DNA of 64,000 bases from Vicugna pacos (Eukaryota; Chordata; Mammalia; Artiodactyla; Camelidae): NCBI RefSeq assembly GCF_048564905.1, contig NC_132996.1, forward strand, positions 992,001-1,056,000. Reading direction: 5' to 3'. Position 1 is the first letter of the stretch, and every line of letters starts with the position of its first letter. The translations under genes and the position numbers were made by a program. Positions 11,335-22,530 of this stretch are shown piece after piece. The notes below the pieces were generated by a model. It ran no database searches. It worked only from the letters and a program-made list of their open reading frames with translations, and had not been told where the DNA came from.

Positions 11335-12795
11335 TTTCGTTTTTGGTCTATTTAAAAATATTTTCATTGAAGTCTTGTTAGTTTATAATTTTGTGTTAGT
11401 TTCTTGTGTACAGCACAACACTTCAGCTAAATAGGAACCTACCTGTATTCATTTTCATCCTCTTTTTAAACATAAGTTACTATAAGATATTAAATATATT
11501 CTCCTGTGCTATACAGTATAAACTTGCTGTTTATTCTTTACATACTCAGTATCTGCAAATCTTGAACTCCCAGTTTATTCCTTCCCACACCCTCTCCCCA
11601 CTGGTAACCATAGTTTGGTTTCTATGTCTCTGTGTCTGTTTCTGTTCTGTAGATAAGTTTATTTTTTTGTTTCTTTCTATTTTTTTTTTTAGAGTCCACA
11701 TGTGAGCAATCTCATGTGGTATTTTCCTTTCTCTTTCTGGCTTACTTCACTTAGAATGACATTCTCCAGGTCCATTGATGTTGCTGCCAATGTCATTATT
11801 TTATTATTATTTTATGGCTGAATAGTAGTCTATTGGACAAATATGCTACAACCTCTTTATCCAGTCATCTCTCAGTGGACATTTCGGTTGCTTCCATGTC
11901 TTGATATTGTAAATAGTGCTGCTGTGTACATTGGGGTGTAGGTGTCTTTTTCAATTAGGGTTCCTTCTGGATATATGCCCAGGAGTGGGATTGCTGGGTC
12001 ATCTGGGAGGTCAATTTTATGTCTTTAGAGGAACATCTATACACTTTTCCACAATGGCTCCACCAAACTGTATCCCCACCACAGTGTAGGTGTGTTCCCA
12101 ATTCTCCGCAGACTTTCCAGTATTTATTGTCAGTGAACTTCTGAATGATGGCTATTCTGACTGGTGAGAGGTGATACTTGATTGCAGTTTTGATTTGCAT
12201 TTCTCTGATAATGATATTGAATATTTTTTTATGTGGCTACTGGCCATTTGTACGTCTTCATTGGAGAAATGTTTCTTTAGGACTTCTGCCAATTTTTGAA
12301 TTGAATTGTTTGTTTTTCTTTCTTATTAAGTGTAAAAGCTGTTTACATATTCTGGGAATTAAGCCCCTAGCAGTTTCATTTATTGTAAATATTTTCTCCC
12401 ATTCCATAGGTTGGTTGTCTTTTTGTTTTGCTTACTGTTTCCATAGCTGTGCAAAAGCTTGTAAGTTTAATTAGATCCCTCTTGTATATTTTTGGTTGTT
12501 TTTCTATTGCTTGAGTAGACTGCTCTAGGAAAACATTGCTGAGATGTATGTCAGATGTTTTGCCTATGGTTGCTTCTAAGAAGTTTATAGTGTCTTGTCT
12601 ACATGTTTAAGTCTTTAACACATTTTGTATTCATTTTTGTATATTCTGTGAGGGAGCAGTCTAACTTCAATGATTTACATGCAGCTGTTAAGTTTTACCT
12701 ACACCATTTGCTGAAGAGGCTGTCTTTACTCCATTGTATGTTCTCACCTCCTTTGTCAAAGTTTCAATGACCAAAAGTTTGTGGGCCTATTCTTG
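11335..12795 (-). mobile_element. Younger 5'-truncated L1 inserted in the old L1
   Basis: The plus strand shows the well-known antisense L1 3' end: 'cttgttagtttataattttg', 'cacttagaatgacattctcc', 'atatgcccaggagtgggatt', then 'tgaggtgatacttgattgca' and 'tttgctgaagaggctgtctt'. It extends about 1.45 kb and has only the 3' part of ORF2 and the 3' UTR. Phrases are closer to consensus than in the surrounding L1, so it is younger. Confidence 0.8.
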
Positions 12796-12929
12796 GTAAT
12801 TTTGTTTATCCGTTCATTGATGGATGGATATTGTTAGTAACTTTTGGCTACTCTGAATGATACTGCTATGAATATTGATGTGAAATTTTTTATGAGAATA
12901 TGTTTTCATTCTGTTGGCTGTACATTTGC

Positions 12930-13070
12930 CCCGCCATATCTGTAGTTTCCACTACATGAATCCAGATGGTTGATTGTAAAGGGACTCGAACATCCTTGGA
13001 TTATGGTATCCAGGGTGTGGGGTTCCTGAAACCAACCCCCCAAGGATATTGAGAGATGACTCTATATGTA
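12930..13070 (+). mobile_element. Tigger/MER2-like DNA transposon remnant (MITE)
   Basis: The phrase 'ggactcgaacatccttgg', then 'gtatccagggtgtggggttc' and 'ctgaaaccaaccccc', matches the palindromic ends of Tigger-type MITEs. It separates two halves of one L1 sentence ('ggctgta' before and 'taggagtggaattgctgag' after), so it inserted into the old L1 at a TA target. Confidence 0.65.
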
Positions 13071-13489
13071 GGAGTGGAATTGCTGAGACATATAACTCTA
13101 AGCTTTTGAGGAAATACCAGACTTCTCCAAAGAAGCTGCAACATTGTTCCTTTCCCCTGGCCACATATGAGGTTTCTCTGCCTCCTGAACGACATTTGTT
13201 ATTGTCCATGTTTTGGTTATAACCATCCTAGTGGGTGTAAAATGAGATCTCATTTTGTTTTTGACTTCCCTAGTGATGCTGAGCATCTTTTCATATGATT
13301 ATTGGCCATTTGTATATCTATTTAAATTCGTGGTAAATTTAAAAATTGGGTGTTTTTTTTTGTATTGTTCAGTTGTAAGCATTTGTTATATATCCTGGAT
13401 ACTACTCTCTTATTAGATACATGCTTTGCAAAATTTTTCTTCTATTCTGCACATTGTCCTTTAACTATATTTTTTTAAACATTAAAACA

Positions 13490-13550
13490 ATTTCTTTACA
13501 AGGGAGGTAGTTAGATGTAAAGATTTATTTTATTTTTTTGCAAAGCACGC
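13490..13550 (-). mobile_element. Truncated camelid SINE tail
   Basis: 'gggaggtagttagatg' followed by a T/A-rich run resembles the 3' part of the minus-strand vic-1 SINE, without its tRNA-like head. Confidence 0.4.
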
Positions 13551-14390
13551 CCTCTCTGACTTGAGATAACCATTTCCCCTGTCATTTCACTTTCTTGATG
13601 ATGTCCTTTGTAAGAAAAAGGTTTTAGTTTTGATGAAGTCCAGTTTATCTGCTTTTTCCTTCTATCACTTGTGCTCTTGGTTTTGTATCTAGGAAACCAA
13701 AGCCTATCCTAGGCCCACAAAGATTTATACTGTGTCTACTTTTAGAAAGTTTATAGGTTTAATTTTTACATTTCTGTCTGTGATCTATTTTCAATAAATT
13801 TTATTTGTTATATAAAATATGGGTGTTCAGATTCCAGATTGATTCTTTTGCCTGCAGATACCCAGCTGTCCCTGAACCATTAGTTGAATAGACTATTCTT
13901 TCAATGGAGTGTTTTTGGCCCCCTAGTGGAAAAGTGTCTGTAAATGTAAGTTTTTCCCCGTGGGTTTTTATTGTGTCTCTTAGACTTATTTATCCAAACT
14001 TATGCCAGTATCATACTGACTTAGTACTATAGCATTTTAGTACACTTTAAAGTGAGTCCTCCAACTTTACTCTTCTTTTTCAAGGTTGTTTTTGCTGTCC
14101 TGGGCCCCTTGCACGTCCATGTGAAATTTGGGATCAGTTTTTCAATTTTGCATAGAAGTCAGCTGGAATTTTGATAGGGATTCCACTGAATATATAGTTC
14201 ACTTTGAGGATTCTTAACATTTTTAATAATATTGTCAATCATTCCATGAAAATGGGATGTCTTCCATATATGTAGATCTTTTAAAATTTATTCTGGTGAT
14301 ACTTCAAAAAGTTCAATGTACAAATCTTGTAAATTTTTGTTAAATGTATCTCTCACTTTATTTTTAATGCTGTTGTAAATGGAAAGGCTG

Positions 14391-17300
14391 AATTTCTTAT
14401 GGGTGGGACTATGTATCAATCTTCTTATTTGTAGAATTCCTTCACAACAAATACCCTTGGTATATATTTGCTACATAAATCTATCCACAACTATTCCCCG
14501 CCCCGTGTTATAAGAAACCAAGACCCAAGGTAAGCTACTTGAAAACACCTATGTGGAAGAGAGAAATGAGACCCTTGGGTGGGTCTTTGTGCAGATGATA
14601 CTGAGAGCTTATTCTGAATGGCTTCTTCTTAATTACTTTTAAACAACCCTTTCAGTGTATTTAGTCAGATACATTAAGATTATGCCCTTTTGATGTGCGG
14701 AGTAGCTAAGACTATAATTTTCAAATAAATTCTAGTGAGAGTGTTGTACTTGAAACCTAATTTGCATCAATCTTTGAAGATTTATGTTTCAGGAGCTTTG
14801 ACTAAAGAACAACTGTCTTTATTCTATAATGAGAACTAAATGCTCAAGCAACATGTAAGAGTTTGAGCAAACTGCCCCCGCCCCGTAGTGCTGGGTGGCT
14901 GCAGCTGTAACTGGAGTCAGCACTTACCTCTCCCAGTATGCTTGTGCTGATCTGCTCAAAGTGGTTCGTCCAACAGTTTGTCAGTAGTCTGTTGGACAAA
15001 GTCATAAAACATTGATTGAAGGTTGCTAGAATGCAATATATTCTTATTAATATTAAGTAAGCACATATTGAATGCTTACTGTATGATGGAATTGTCCCTC
15101 AGCCTCACATGAATATTATTTCTCTTGAAACCTCACATATTTCCTTGTTATTCTCACTTTACAGATAAGGAGACTGAGAATTAGGTCTTCTCTCTTTTGG
15201 GAGGAGCTCATTATTAATGATGGGCAGTTGTAAGGAAAAAGATATTGATTCATCATGAGAAAACATTTTTGTGAGAGTCAGCAATGAAGAAGATGAACAC
15301 TGAAGAAGGTGATCATTGTTCGAGTGAGACAAGCCCTGGGTTGTGCGGAGTCAGCATCCCTGTCCTAGACACGGCACGTGTAGAGCTGCGTGGTGGGTGA
15401 GGCGGCACGGCCGTGCAGGGAAAGCGGATGCTGGGGCCTTAGGCTGTGCTCAGGCCTGGTTGGGCTTTCTCCTAAGGGGAGTGAACCATCATTGACAGAT
15501 TTTAAGTAGGAGAGTGGGGTGCTCTCATAGTTCATATTTGTCTTCTAGAATGTTTGGAAACATTTAGAAGTCTTGGCAGGAGATGATGTGATGAGTCAGA
15601 GTAGGGTGGCTGCGAGGTGTAGCAGTGTCCAATTTTCAAGTGGTTTTCAGGCCCAGGCTTGTGGCTTAGTAGCCGTGTCAGTTTGAATGACGCACGCAAG
15701 GAAGTGAAACAATTTATCTAATCAATTGAAGCAGTGATGTACCCAATTCCCAGGACTATTGTGGAGATCCAGTGAGATACACTGTGCAGTGTGCAGCGTG
15801 GTCTCCAGCAGAGAGTCAGTGCTGAGTGAGTGCCAGTGAGTATCTGGTAGGTCAGTTGAGGGTAGTGGGACTCGGAGTCTGAGGATATCTGGTCCCTGAA
15901 GGAGGGGTCCATTCACATCTGTGAGTGATGGGCCTGAGTTGGGAGACGCAGGGAGACCTTACCCCCCTACCAGGGGCCCTGGTAAGGACGGCTATGGGAG
16001 GAACACCGTGAAGTCAGCTCTTTGCATGTGGAGTTGGAGCTGCCTTTGAGACAACTAACTGCAGTGTCACGAGCTTAAAGAGGAGATCTGGGCCCAGGTT
16101 GTGCATTTTCCTAAAATCTCAACTCCTAAGGACGCTGAAGTATTGATCACTGAACGTGAAGTCATACTTTAAAGGACAAACGAATAGTAGTATTATCCCT
16201 GTCATCAAAGCTCACGTCTATTTATTCATCACTCACTTTGCTAATTGTGTACTTACAGAGCTCACTTCACCGTCCTCCCGTGGGCTCAGGCTCCACAGAA
16301 AAGAGCTGGTGAGACTCCCTCTTTTCTAGAATAAGACACATTTAGCTTGTAGACTTCTGTACCTCGCCAGACTTAGGATATTAGTTTGTTGGTTTAATTG
16401 TATTTTCTGTTGGCCATGTCCTGACAGGAGAGAAATTTTACCTCATGGTCATGTTTCAATTAGCTGTTACTGAGAATTGCTGATCTGATACATAGTGTAT
16501 GTATTATATTAACTTTGTAGAGTAGTTATCATTTTTCTGTCTTTGCCCGTTAATTTGTTTGCCCCTTCAGTGTTCTATTCTTTTTGGGGCCTTATTTTTT
16601 TTTTAATTAAAAAATGTCTGTTAGCAGTTAAAAAAAAAAGCAAAGAAAAAATGCACATGAGAACTAAATTTAGAAAATGTCTAGTGTGTTTTCTGTCTCG
16701 GCAATGGAGGGTTCTAGAAACTCCTGAAAACCTTCATTACACAAGTTCCTTAAAACGCTGATTGAGAAATAAAACCTTCCTTCCTCATCTTTCAAGCTGC
16801 ACAACTCATTGTCAAGAAAGTGAGGGAAAATTCTCAGAAGCCAAGACAAACGAGAAAGCAGGGTTTCTGAGAGATACGTGAGCGTTAGAAGCCGTGGTGT
16901 GCTGGTTGGCTCCTGAACTGATTTTCAGTTGCCTTGACAGGAGGGAAGCAGGTGAGCCCCAGACCTCTCACACTAGGAGTTGGATGGGTGATCATAAAAT
17001 GGGCCAAGCCCATCCTGAGAATCTTGCTTTACTAAAGGGTGAAATAGGAAAAAAAAATTCCTCAAGACAAGAAAGTAAGAAAAGTCAATTTTGGTGGAAG
17101 AGGGGAAAAATAACAAATCCAAATTAAGGATATAGTTTAAAGCTGTTCTGGCATGAGAGTGACCACAAACTCCTGGCAGAAAACCACAGCTACTCCTTGA
17201 TTGATAAGTTGTGTTTTGAATGAATCAGTGAACAGCTATTCCGAAAAAGGCCTCCAGAGTCTTGTGGATCAAGATAGTGGACAGCAAACACCTCTCTTCC

Positions 17301-18131
17301 AAGGTCTCATTCAAATAACCAGAAAGGTTTTAAAGGAAACTAACAATAATCTGAGTTGTATTTATTGACATTACTATATGCTAAGAATTCAGAGGTGACT
17401 ATGGAGTTGTCTCCTCTTTTATGGACCTTATTTTCCCTTTGGGGAGAAAAATGACATAGTTGGGTATCTTGGTGGAGGGAGGTGTTAGTCTGTTGCAATT
17501 AGCCAGGAGAGGAGATTAAGAAAACAGTGAAGGGTGGGTGAACTTTTTAGCTGAGGACAGTCTTGTTCACTTGGCTTTTAATTGCAGGCTCAATGAGCTG
17601 TCACTGGAGGGAATAGATCTTACGGAAGATGGACATAGCTCAAGCCTCTTTGGAATGGACAAGTGAACCTGGAAAAAGACAGTCAAATCTGTGCAGACAT
17701 TAAAGTTCACTTGAACGTGCTCCATCCCTGAGCCAAAGATAGGACAAATATGCAGCAATTCTTGAGGACAGAAGAGTGGTTTTTAAGGTTCTCCAAGAAT
17801 GAATCCCATGGAACCGAGATGGCCAGTTGTCAAACTGAGACTTTGTTCTTTGGACGGTGTACCCAGCAAGGGTATTGGCCTTTTATATGTTTCCATTTGT
17901 CTTTAATACATGTCTGTTGATGAGGGCATGGGCACAAATGTTTGACACCTTGTCGAGGCGATTTTGGATACCTGCCTAGAAGCACGGGCACAGTTGCGGC
18001 TGCTTCATACATCTTGCAGCCCATCCCTTTCCCCGGCTCCGGGATCACGGCAGAGTGATTCCTTGTTGACCTGTCCGTTTCCTCTGTGACATCATAACCC
18101 ATGAAAAGACCGGAGGATATTAACTTGGCTT
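14391..18131. other. Intergenic, mostly unrecognised
   Basis: I see a MIR-like core at about 15055-15215 ('ttctcactttacagataagg', 'agactgagaattagg'). The rest shows no repeat family I can name, no conserved reading frame and no CpG island. The right end at 18131 is the left breakpoint of duplication copy A. Confidence 0.5.
15055..15215 (+). repeat. MIR-like fragment
   Basis: Carries 'ttacagataaggagactgag' after 'attgtccctcagcctcacatg', the usual MIR core order. Confidence 0.55.
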
Positions 18132-18197
18132 TGTTAAATTCAAAGAAACAGATCAAATATGAAGTCAGATTTGTTCTTTCCTATTTCAGTAGTACCA
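18132..18197 (-). repeat. Truncated solo LTR at the left edge of copy A
   Basis: These bases match the first 66 or so bases (minus-strand 5' end) of the LTR that is complete at 49786-50315 beside copy B. Left of 18132 the similarity stops, so the duplication breakpoint cuts the LTR here. Confidence 0.75.
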
Positions 18198-18444
18198 TGG
18201 AGACGGCAGTTTGGGCAGCTTTTTGTAGTGTCCTGGAGGCATTCTCTCTCAGCTTCTGGGCGCCTCTGTTGAAAACACTTCATAGCTCTCTGGCCTGCTG
18301 GAAAAGCACTCTGCCTGTATTACCCTGAAGATGTGTTCTGTTTATAAACTCATCTCTACTCCTTGGAAAACAACTCAAGAAAAACTCGGTTGGTTTTCCA
18401 CCAGCCATGGGCAGGGGTGAGGTAAACCGTGTTATTATTTCATA

Positions 18445-18491
18445 AAATAATAGTAATAATAGTAATAGTAATATTAGTAGTAGTTGTAGTA

Positions 18492-18533
<42 letters not shown>

Positions 18534-18540
18534 TTAATAG
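18445..18540. repeat. (TAA)n microsatellite, copy A only
   Basis: A run of TAA/TAG triplets of about 95 bp. At the matching place in copy B (about 50548-50580) there is only a short AT-rich stretch, so the array expanded in A or was lost in B. Confidence 0.9.
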
Positions 18541-18915
18541 AAGTCTTAAAACAGGACAGAGCACATTGGAGAGAGTCAAAAAATGCTTTCTGGCTTAAAT
18601 CAAAAGTGATGACTAGTGATTCCATGGCTGCTGTATTTGCTAAGCTAATTACTCCTTTGCTCCATTACACATTTCTTTTATCTGAAAAAGAAATACAAGG
18701 AAATGGTTTAAAAAAAACTCAGAGAACAAAAATACACAAGTGAAAGATGTTTTCCCTCATCCTCTGTTCTTTCAGCCCTCTCTGGAGATGCCTCTGTTTA
18801 CTATCCTTTGGGTGCTTTTCCAGATATGCTTTGCACATTCCCACCTATGTATGTAAATTCCTTTAAAATTTTAGTTATTTTTAACTTAAAGGGGTTTAAA
18901 TCCTCAAGTGGCATC

Positions 18916-19405
18916 TGGCCGGGTAATATAACAGAACAAATCTGACTCCATATTAGATTTGTTCCTTTGAATTTAACCCTATGCTCTGTCACCTAGGCTT
19001 CATCTTGCTTGTAAAACAATGTTGCCTAGAGCCTGAAATAAACAGGAGACCCTATTCTGAAGGCTCTGACCTTTAAGGATATTTAACACTTTTTCATTCA
19101 TTAAAAGATAGCAAATTGCAGAATAGAAAATAACGTTTCTTTTGTTGGAGGTTTACAGGGATCTGACCCACGCAGATAGCTGCAAGAACAAAGGATTCTA
19201 ACAAGAAGGAATTCCTACACTAAGAAGTTTGCACTAACCAAGCACATTGGAAAGGAGCCTGAATTGTGACTTGGGGAGATGGTTTTCCAGGACATTAGTT
19301 TGCCATCTAGGTCTACAGAAACTTGCTATTCCATGCCCCAACATCTGGTCTCCCACCTTATTGGCCTGTCCTGCACTGAGGAGAATTAATTTCGACTTGG
19401 TAACA
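18916..19405 (+). mobile_element. Solo LTR in copy A, plus orientation
   Basis: About 490 bp, beginning TGGCCGGG and ending GGTAACA. It is the counterpart of 50954-51443 in copy B, where a clean 4-bp target duplication is visible. It is of the same family as the inverted LTR at 49786-50315. It was in place before the segmental duplication. Confidence 0.8.
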
Positions 19406-19442
19406 CTCCTATCTACCTAGAAAGCTGGGCACTGGAGCTGAG

Positions 19443-19848
19443 TGTTATGGAAACAGGCCAGCCAAGACAAAAGCACCAATCGGAGTGTTGGAGTACTCAG
19501 AATTATTATGCCGGTGGGCTCAGAGGGGCTTCGGCTCCGAAGTTTTGAGTACCTCCAAGACGTGCACATGAGGTTTTAAAGGCTTAGTTACAAGTAAGGG
19601 GGCTTAGCCAATAAGGCTCAAAGAACAAAAAGCAAGGAATAAGTACACTGGAGCTTATCAATTTGTAACAGATCACATTACTGACACTTGTTGAGCTTGG
19701 AATTACGAGTTAGGTTGTTAGGCCAATAAACTGACACTAAACTTCAGATTTACGAGATAGCCCAGCATAATTTAGATCAGTAAACTGACACTTACCACAC
19801 TTAGATTTGTGACTTAGCTTGTTAGCCCAGCTGGACTTTTCCTTCACA
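19443..19848 (-). mobile_element. Solo LTR inserted after the duplication (copy A only)
   Basis: 406 bp, starting TGTTATGGAAAC and ending CCTTCACA on the plus strand, flanked by tgag at 19439-19442 and 19849-19852. Copy B has one tgag at 51477-51480 with no insertion, an intact empty site. It is the same family as 9724-10131. The minus strand is sense (TTTAAAACC TATA-like element). No internal retroviral sequence remains. Confidence 0.92.
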
Positions 19849-20339
19849 TGAGGACAGCTCTCCCACACCCAGGAAACCACTGTGAGCCCTTGATGTTTCC
19901 ACTAGGGTGGTGTATGGTTTACCCAGGAGGGATGGGGACTATGCACCAACACTCAGGCAGTCTGCTCTGTCTGGGGCTCTGATCTTGTACCATCCCGCTC
20001 CCCGCCAGCCCAACACCTGGGACAGTGGAGCTAAGGCAGAGATCCTGCCTGCCTGTTTCCCAGCGTGTAAAAGGGGAATATGTGCTCTTCCCAAGGTAGT
20101 TCTGAGCGACAACACCTGCGGGTGCTTGGTTCTCAGAGCAACAGAAAACCCAGCTCCGCGTGGGGGCAACGGGTGTGATCTCCCTAGGGTTTCTGCAGAA
20201 GCATCGGACGGAGGGTTGGATCACGGTGGTAAAATTGAGCTGCGGGGCTTGAAGGGTAACAGAAGGGTACAGAGGCAGGTCTGCCGCCTAGGGGTGCCCC
20301 AGAGGTAAAGCTTTTTTTCTCCAACTCCTCTAAGACCCT

Positions 20340-21238
20340 CCCTTCTCCAGATCCCTTCCTTCTCTCTGCTCATCCTGTCCATCTGTATCCCTCCAATTTT
20401 CCCGTCCTCTCCACCCGCTCCCATCTTCTCCCTCCCTCGCTGTCCCACCTTCTCTCACAGAACCCAGAGAGGATCGCTGGCCCTCCTGCGCATGCGCAGT
20501 CAGTGCCAAGTGGTCCGCTGGTTGGGAGCTCCATATCCGAGCCGGGGATCGGGCCCAAAGGCTTCTCAACTACGTCGCCCGGTAGGCCTTTGGTTCCTGC
20601 CTGGGGTCGGGGCCTCTGACTGTGGATGTGCAAGGTGGGGGGCTCCCGGGAAAGGGGTCAGGCGGCTGCGGGAGGGCGGTCCGCCTGTCACAGACCCCAA
20701 GGGCGCTAGTCAGCCCGTGTTCAGATGAATTGCTCAGGCCAGACCCCTCTGCCAGCGCCACCTGCCCTGGCGTCCCGGCCACAGTGTCCAGGGCCTGGTG
20801 TGCACCTGCCATCTCTCACCCAGCCGGGATCCCCTCAGTCCGCGGCTGGCGTCCCCTTCCCCTCTCCCTCCCGCTAGTCCTCTCCTCCCGGGCTTCCTCT
20901 TCTCGTTCGGCGGCCCGTCCCCGCCCCTGGGCGGGCTGTGTCCCGGGCGGGCGGGGTCTGCGGACCCGGACGGGGGCGGGCGCCTGGGACTGTGGCTGGA
21001 GCTGTCCTCAGAGCGAGGCTGCAGCCCGCGTCCCCCTCCCCGCTTTCCCTGCCCCGCGACCCCGGGGCTGCCCTGCTCTCCCTTTCCCGCTCCCTGAGGA
21101 CCAGCTCTGTGGCGTGGGCGCTGCTTCCTGGGCTGAAAGCCTCCGGCTCTATCGCCCAGCTTCTCCTGGTGGAGTCGGGAAAAGGGAGCGTCACTGCTAA
21201 GCGAGGTTCTGTCTCCCCCTTCCATGTTTCTGCCTCAG
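20340..21238 (+). promoter_or_regulatory. CpG-rich promoter and candidate noncoding first exon, copy A
   Basis: From about 20440 the sequence becomes rich in CpG and holds the palindrome TGCGCATGCGCA at 20487-20498, the consensus for NRF1. The GC-rich stretch runs to a consensus splice donor, CAG followed by GTAAGT, at 21236-21244. I read this as a TATA-less CpG promoter with a long, probably noncoding first exon on the plus strand. Long open frames here are not kept in the sister copy and are expected in GC-rich DNA. The parent gene was not recognised. Confidence 0.55.
20487..20498. promoter_or_regulatory. NRF1-type palindrome, copy A
   Basis: TGCGCATGCGCA is a perfect palindrome and the NRF1 consensus. 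It is identical in copy B at 52117-52128, although the surrounding bases differ. Confidence 0.8.
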
Positions 21239-21244
21239 GTAAGT
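21236..21244 (+). other. Consensus 5' splice site, copy A
   Basis: CAG|GTAAGT, a full-consensus donor at the end of the CpG-rich block. The matching bases in copy B (52867-52875) read CAG|ATAAGT, so the invariant GT is lost there. Confidence 0.65.
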
Positions 21245-21635
21245 ACCTTGAACACTTTCAGGTGTTATGATGGCGGTGCTTGTTGATGTCACGTGTTTTT
21301 ATAGTGAGAGGGATTGCAGTGGTGAAAGCAGGGCTTGGTTCTGTTAAAAATGTGCTGAAGGCATGAGGCTGTGACATCCTCCTTCCTTCCCTCTCCCAGG
21401 GTGAAAGGAGTGATCCTCGATTTTCAAAAGATAGTTACAGTCCCTAACTAGCCCAGCCCAGCTATTGTGTGTTAACAGGAACAGCACCACCAGAGGCCTT
21501 GGAGACCCAGGCATATTGCAGTCCTAAAGTGCTCCTGGTATAGTTTGGCTTGTTTAGGTTTTTTGTTTTTCTTAAATTGTGGGACAGACTAGTGTATAAA
21601 CTGAAAAATAATTGTCAAGAAATAATTTTCATAGG

Positions 21636-22190
21636 ACAGTTTTATTGTGATATAGTTCACAAACCATGAATTCCATCCATTTAAATGGTACAATTCAGCA
21701 GCTTTTTGCATATTCACAGTGGTGCATCCATTATTATTCCAGAACGTTTTCATCACTTCAGAAAGAGCAGTGGAAATGAATGACCTATCCACCCCTCCCA
21801 AGTGGTGGTTCTAAAGAAATTTCTTGGCTATTCCTGACCATAAATTAACTTGTTATATTCCAAGAAAAGTCTGGTAGGAATTCTAACCAGAATTGAAATG
21901 AATCTGTCTATCAAAACAGGAAGAATTTATAACTTTATGGCATAAACTTCTTCTACCCATGAATATATCTGGGACCCTATCTTTTCATCTGACCAGAGCC
22001 TGACCCATGTGAAGTTCTCACTACTTTTTGGGGTTGTGAATGATGAGATTCTATACATCGTTAGTTGCAACTGTAGCCTTTCACAGAAGAGAAAAGTAAC
22101 CTCAGTGAAGCAAGTGACTCTCTGATGGTCAGAAAGAGTGACAGCCAGTGCTGGAGTGATCCAGTGGACTTGGTGTTTGCAGCTAGATTT
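21636..22190 (-). mobile_element. Old L1 3' region, minus strand (copy A)
   Basis: The antisense L1 phrases 'tttattgtgatatagttcac', 'ggtacaattcagcagctttt' and 'tccagaacgttttcatcact' are present, followed by more L1-like antisense sequence. The counterpart is at 53275-53840. Confidence 0.65.
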
Positions 22191-22249
22191 CTCGACCACC
22201 TACAGTTAAGGGGATTAGAGAGTTCTTTTATTTTTTCTTAATGGCGTTG

Positions 22250-22530
22250 CATTTATTTTTACTTATTTTTTAAAATTATTTTTTATTTAAGTGTAGTCAA
22301 TTTACAATGTTATTTTCAAGTGTGCAGCAGAGATTCAGTTATAAACATATGCATATGTATATATATATGTTTTAGATTGTTTTTAGTATAAATCACTACA
22401 AGAAATTGAATATAGTTCCCTGTGTTATATAGCAGGTCCTTGTCATTTATTTTATATTTACTAGTTTGTATCTGTTAATCCCCCCTTTCCTGCCTGCTAA
22501 ACACAGTTTGCATTCTATGTCCATGTGTCC
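22250..22530 (-). mobile_element. L1 3'-tail fragment (copy A)
   Basis: 'gtgtagtcaatttacaatg', then 'cagagattcagttataaac' and 'ttccctgtgttatatagcag', is the antisense of the artiodactyl L1 3' UTR. The counterpart is at 53900-54160. Confidence 0.7.

Larger units (their letters stand above)
11130..14390 (-). mobile_element. Old L1 (L1M/HAL1-like), minus strand, interrupted
   Basis: The antisense of an ancient L1 is seen in two parts. The first, at about 11130-11335, holds the typical 3' region ('tttggctttctgtgtctggc'). The second resumes at about 12795 ('tttatccgttcattgatgg', 'taggagtggaattgctgag') and runs to about 14390 with ORF2-antisense phrases such as 'gggattccactgaatatata'. The gap is a younger L1. 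It is non-coding and heavily decayed. Confidence 0.75.

Noticed and set aside
11406-12474. Small proteins from open frames in the L1 region
   Set aside because: They read the antisense of L1 3' sequence.
18280-18743. Open frames with long leucine or isoleucine runs
   Set aside because: They are read through the TAA microsatellite and have no biological meaning.
20622-21200. 192-codon open frame in the CpG block of copy A and 204-codon frame in copy B (52287-52901)
   Set aside because: The two copies do not keep the same frame, start or length, so it is not under protein constraint.
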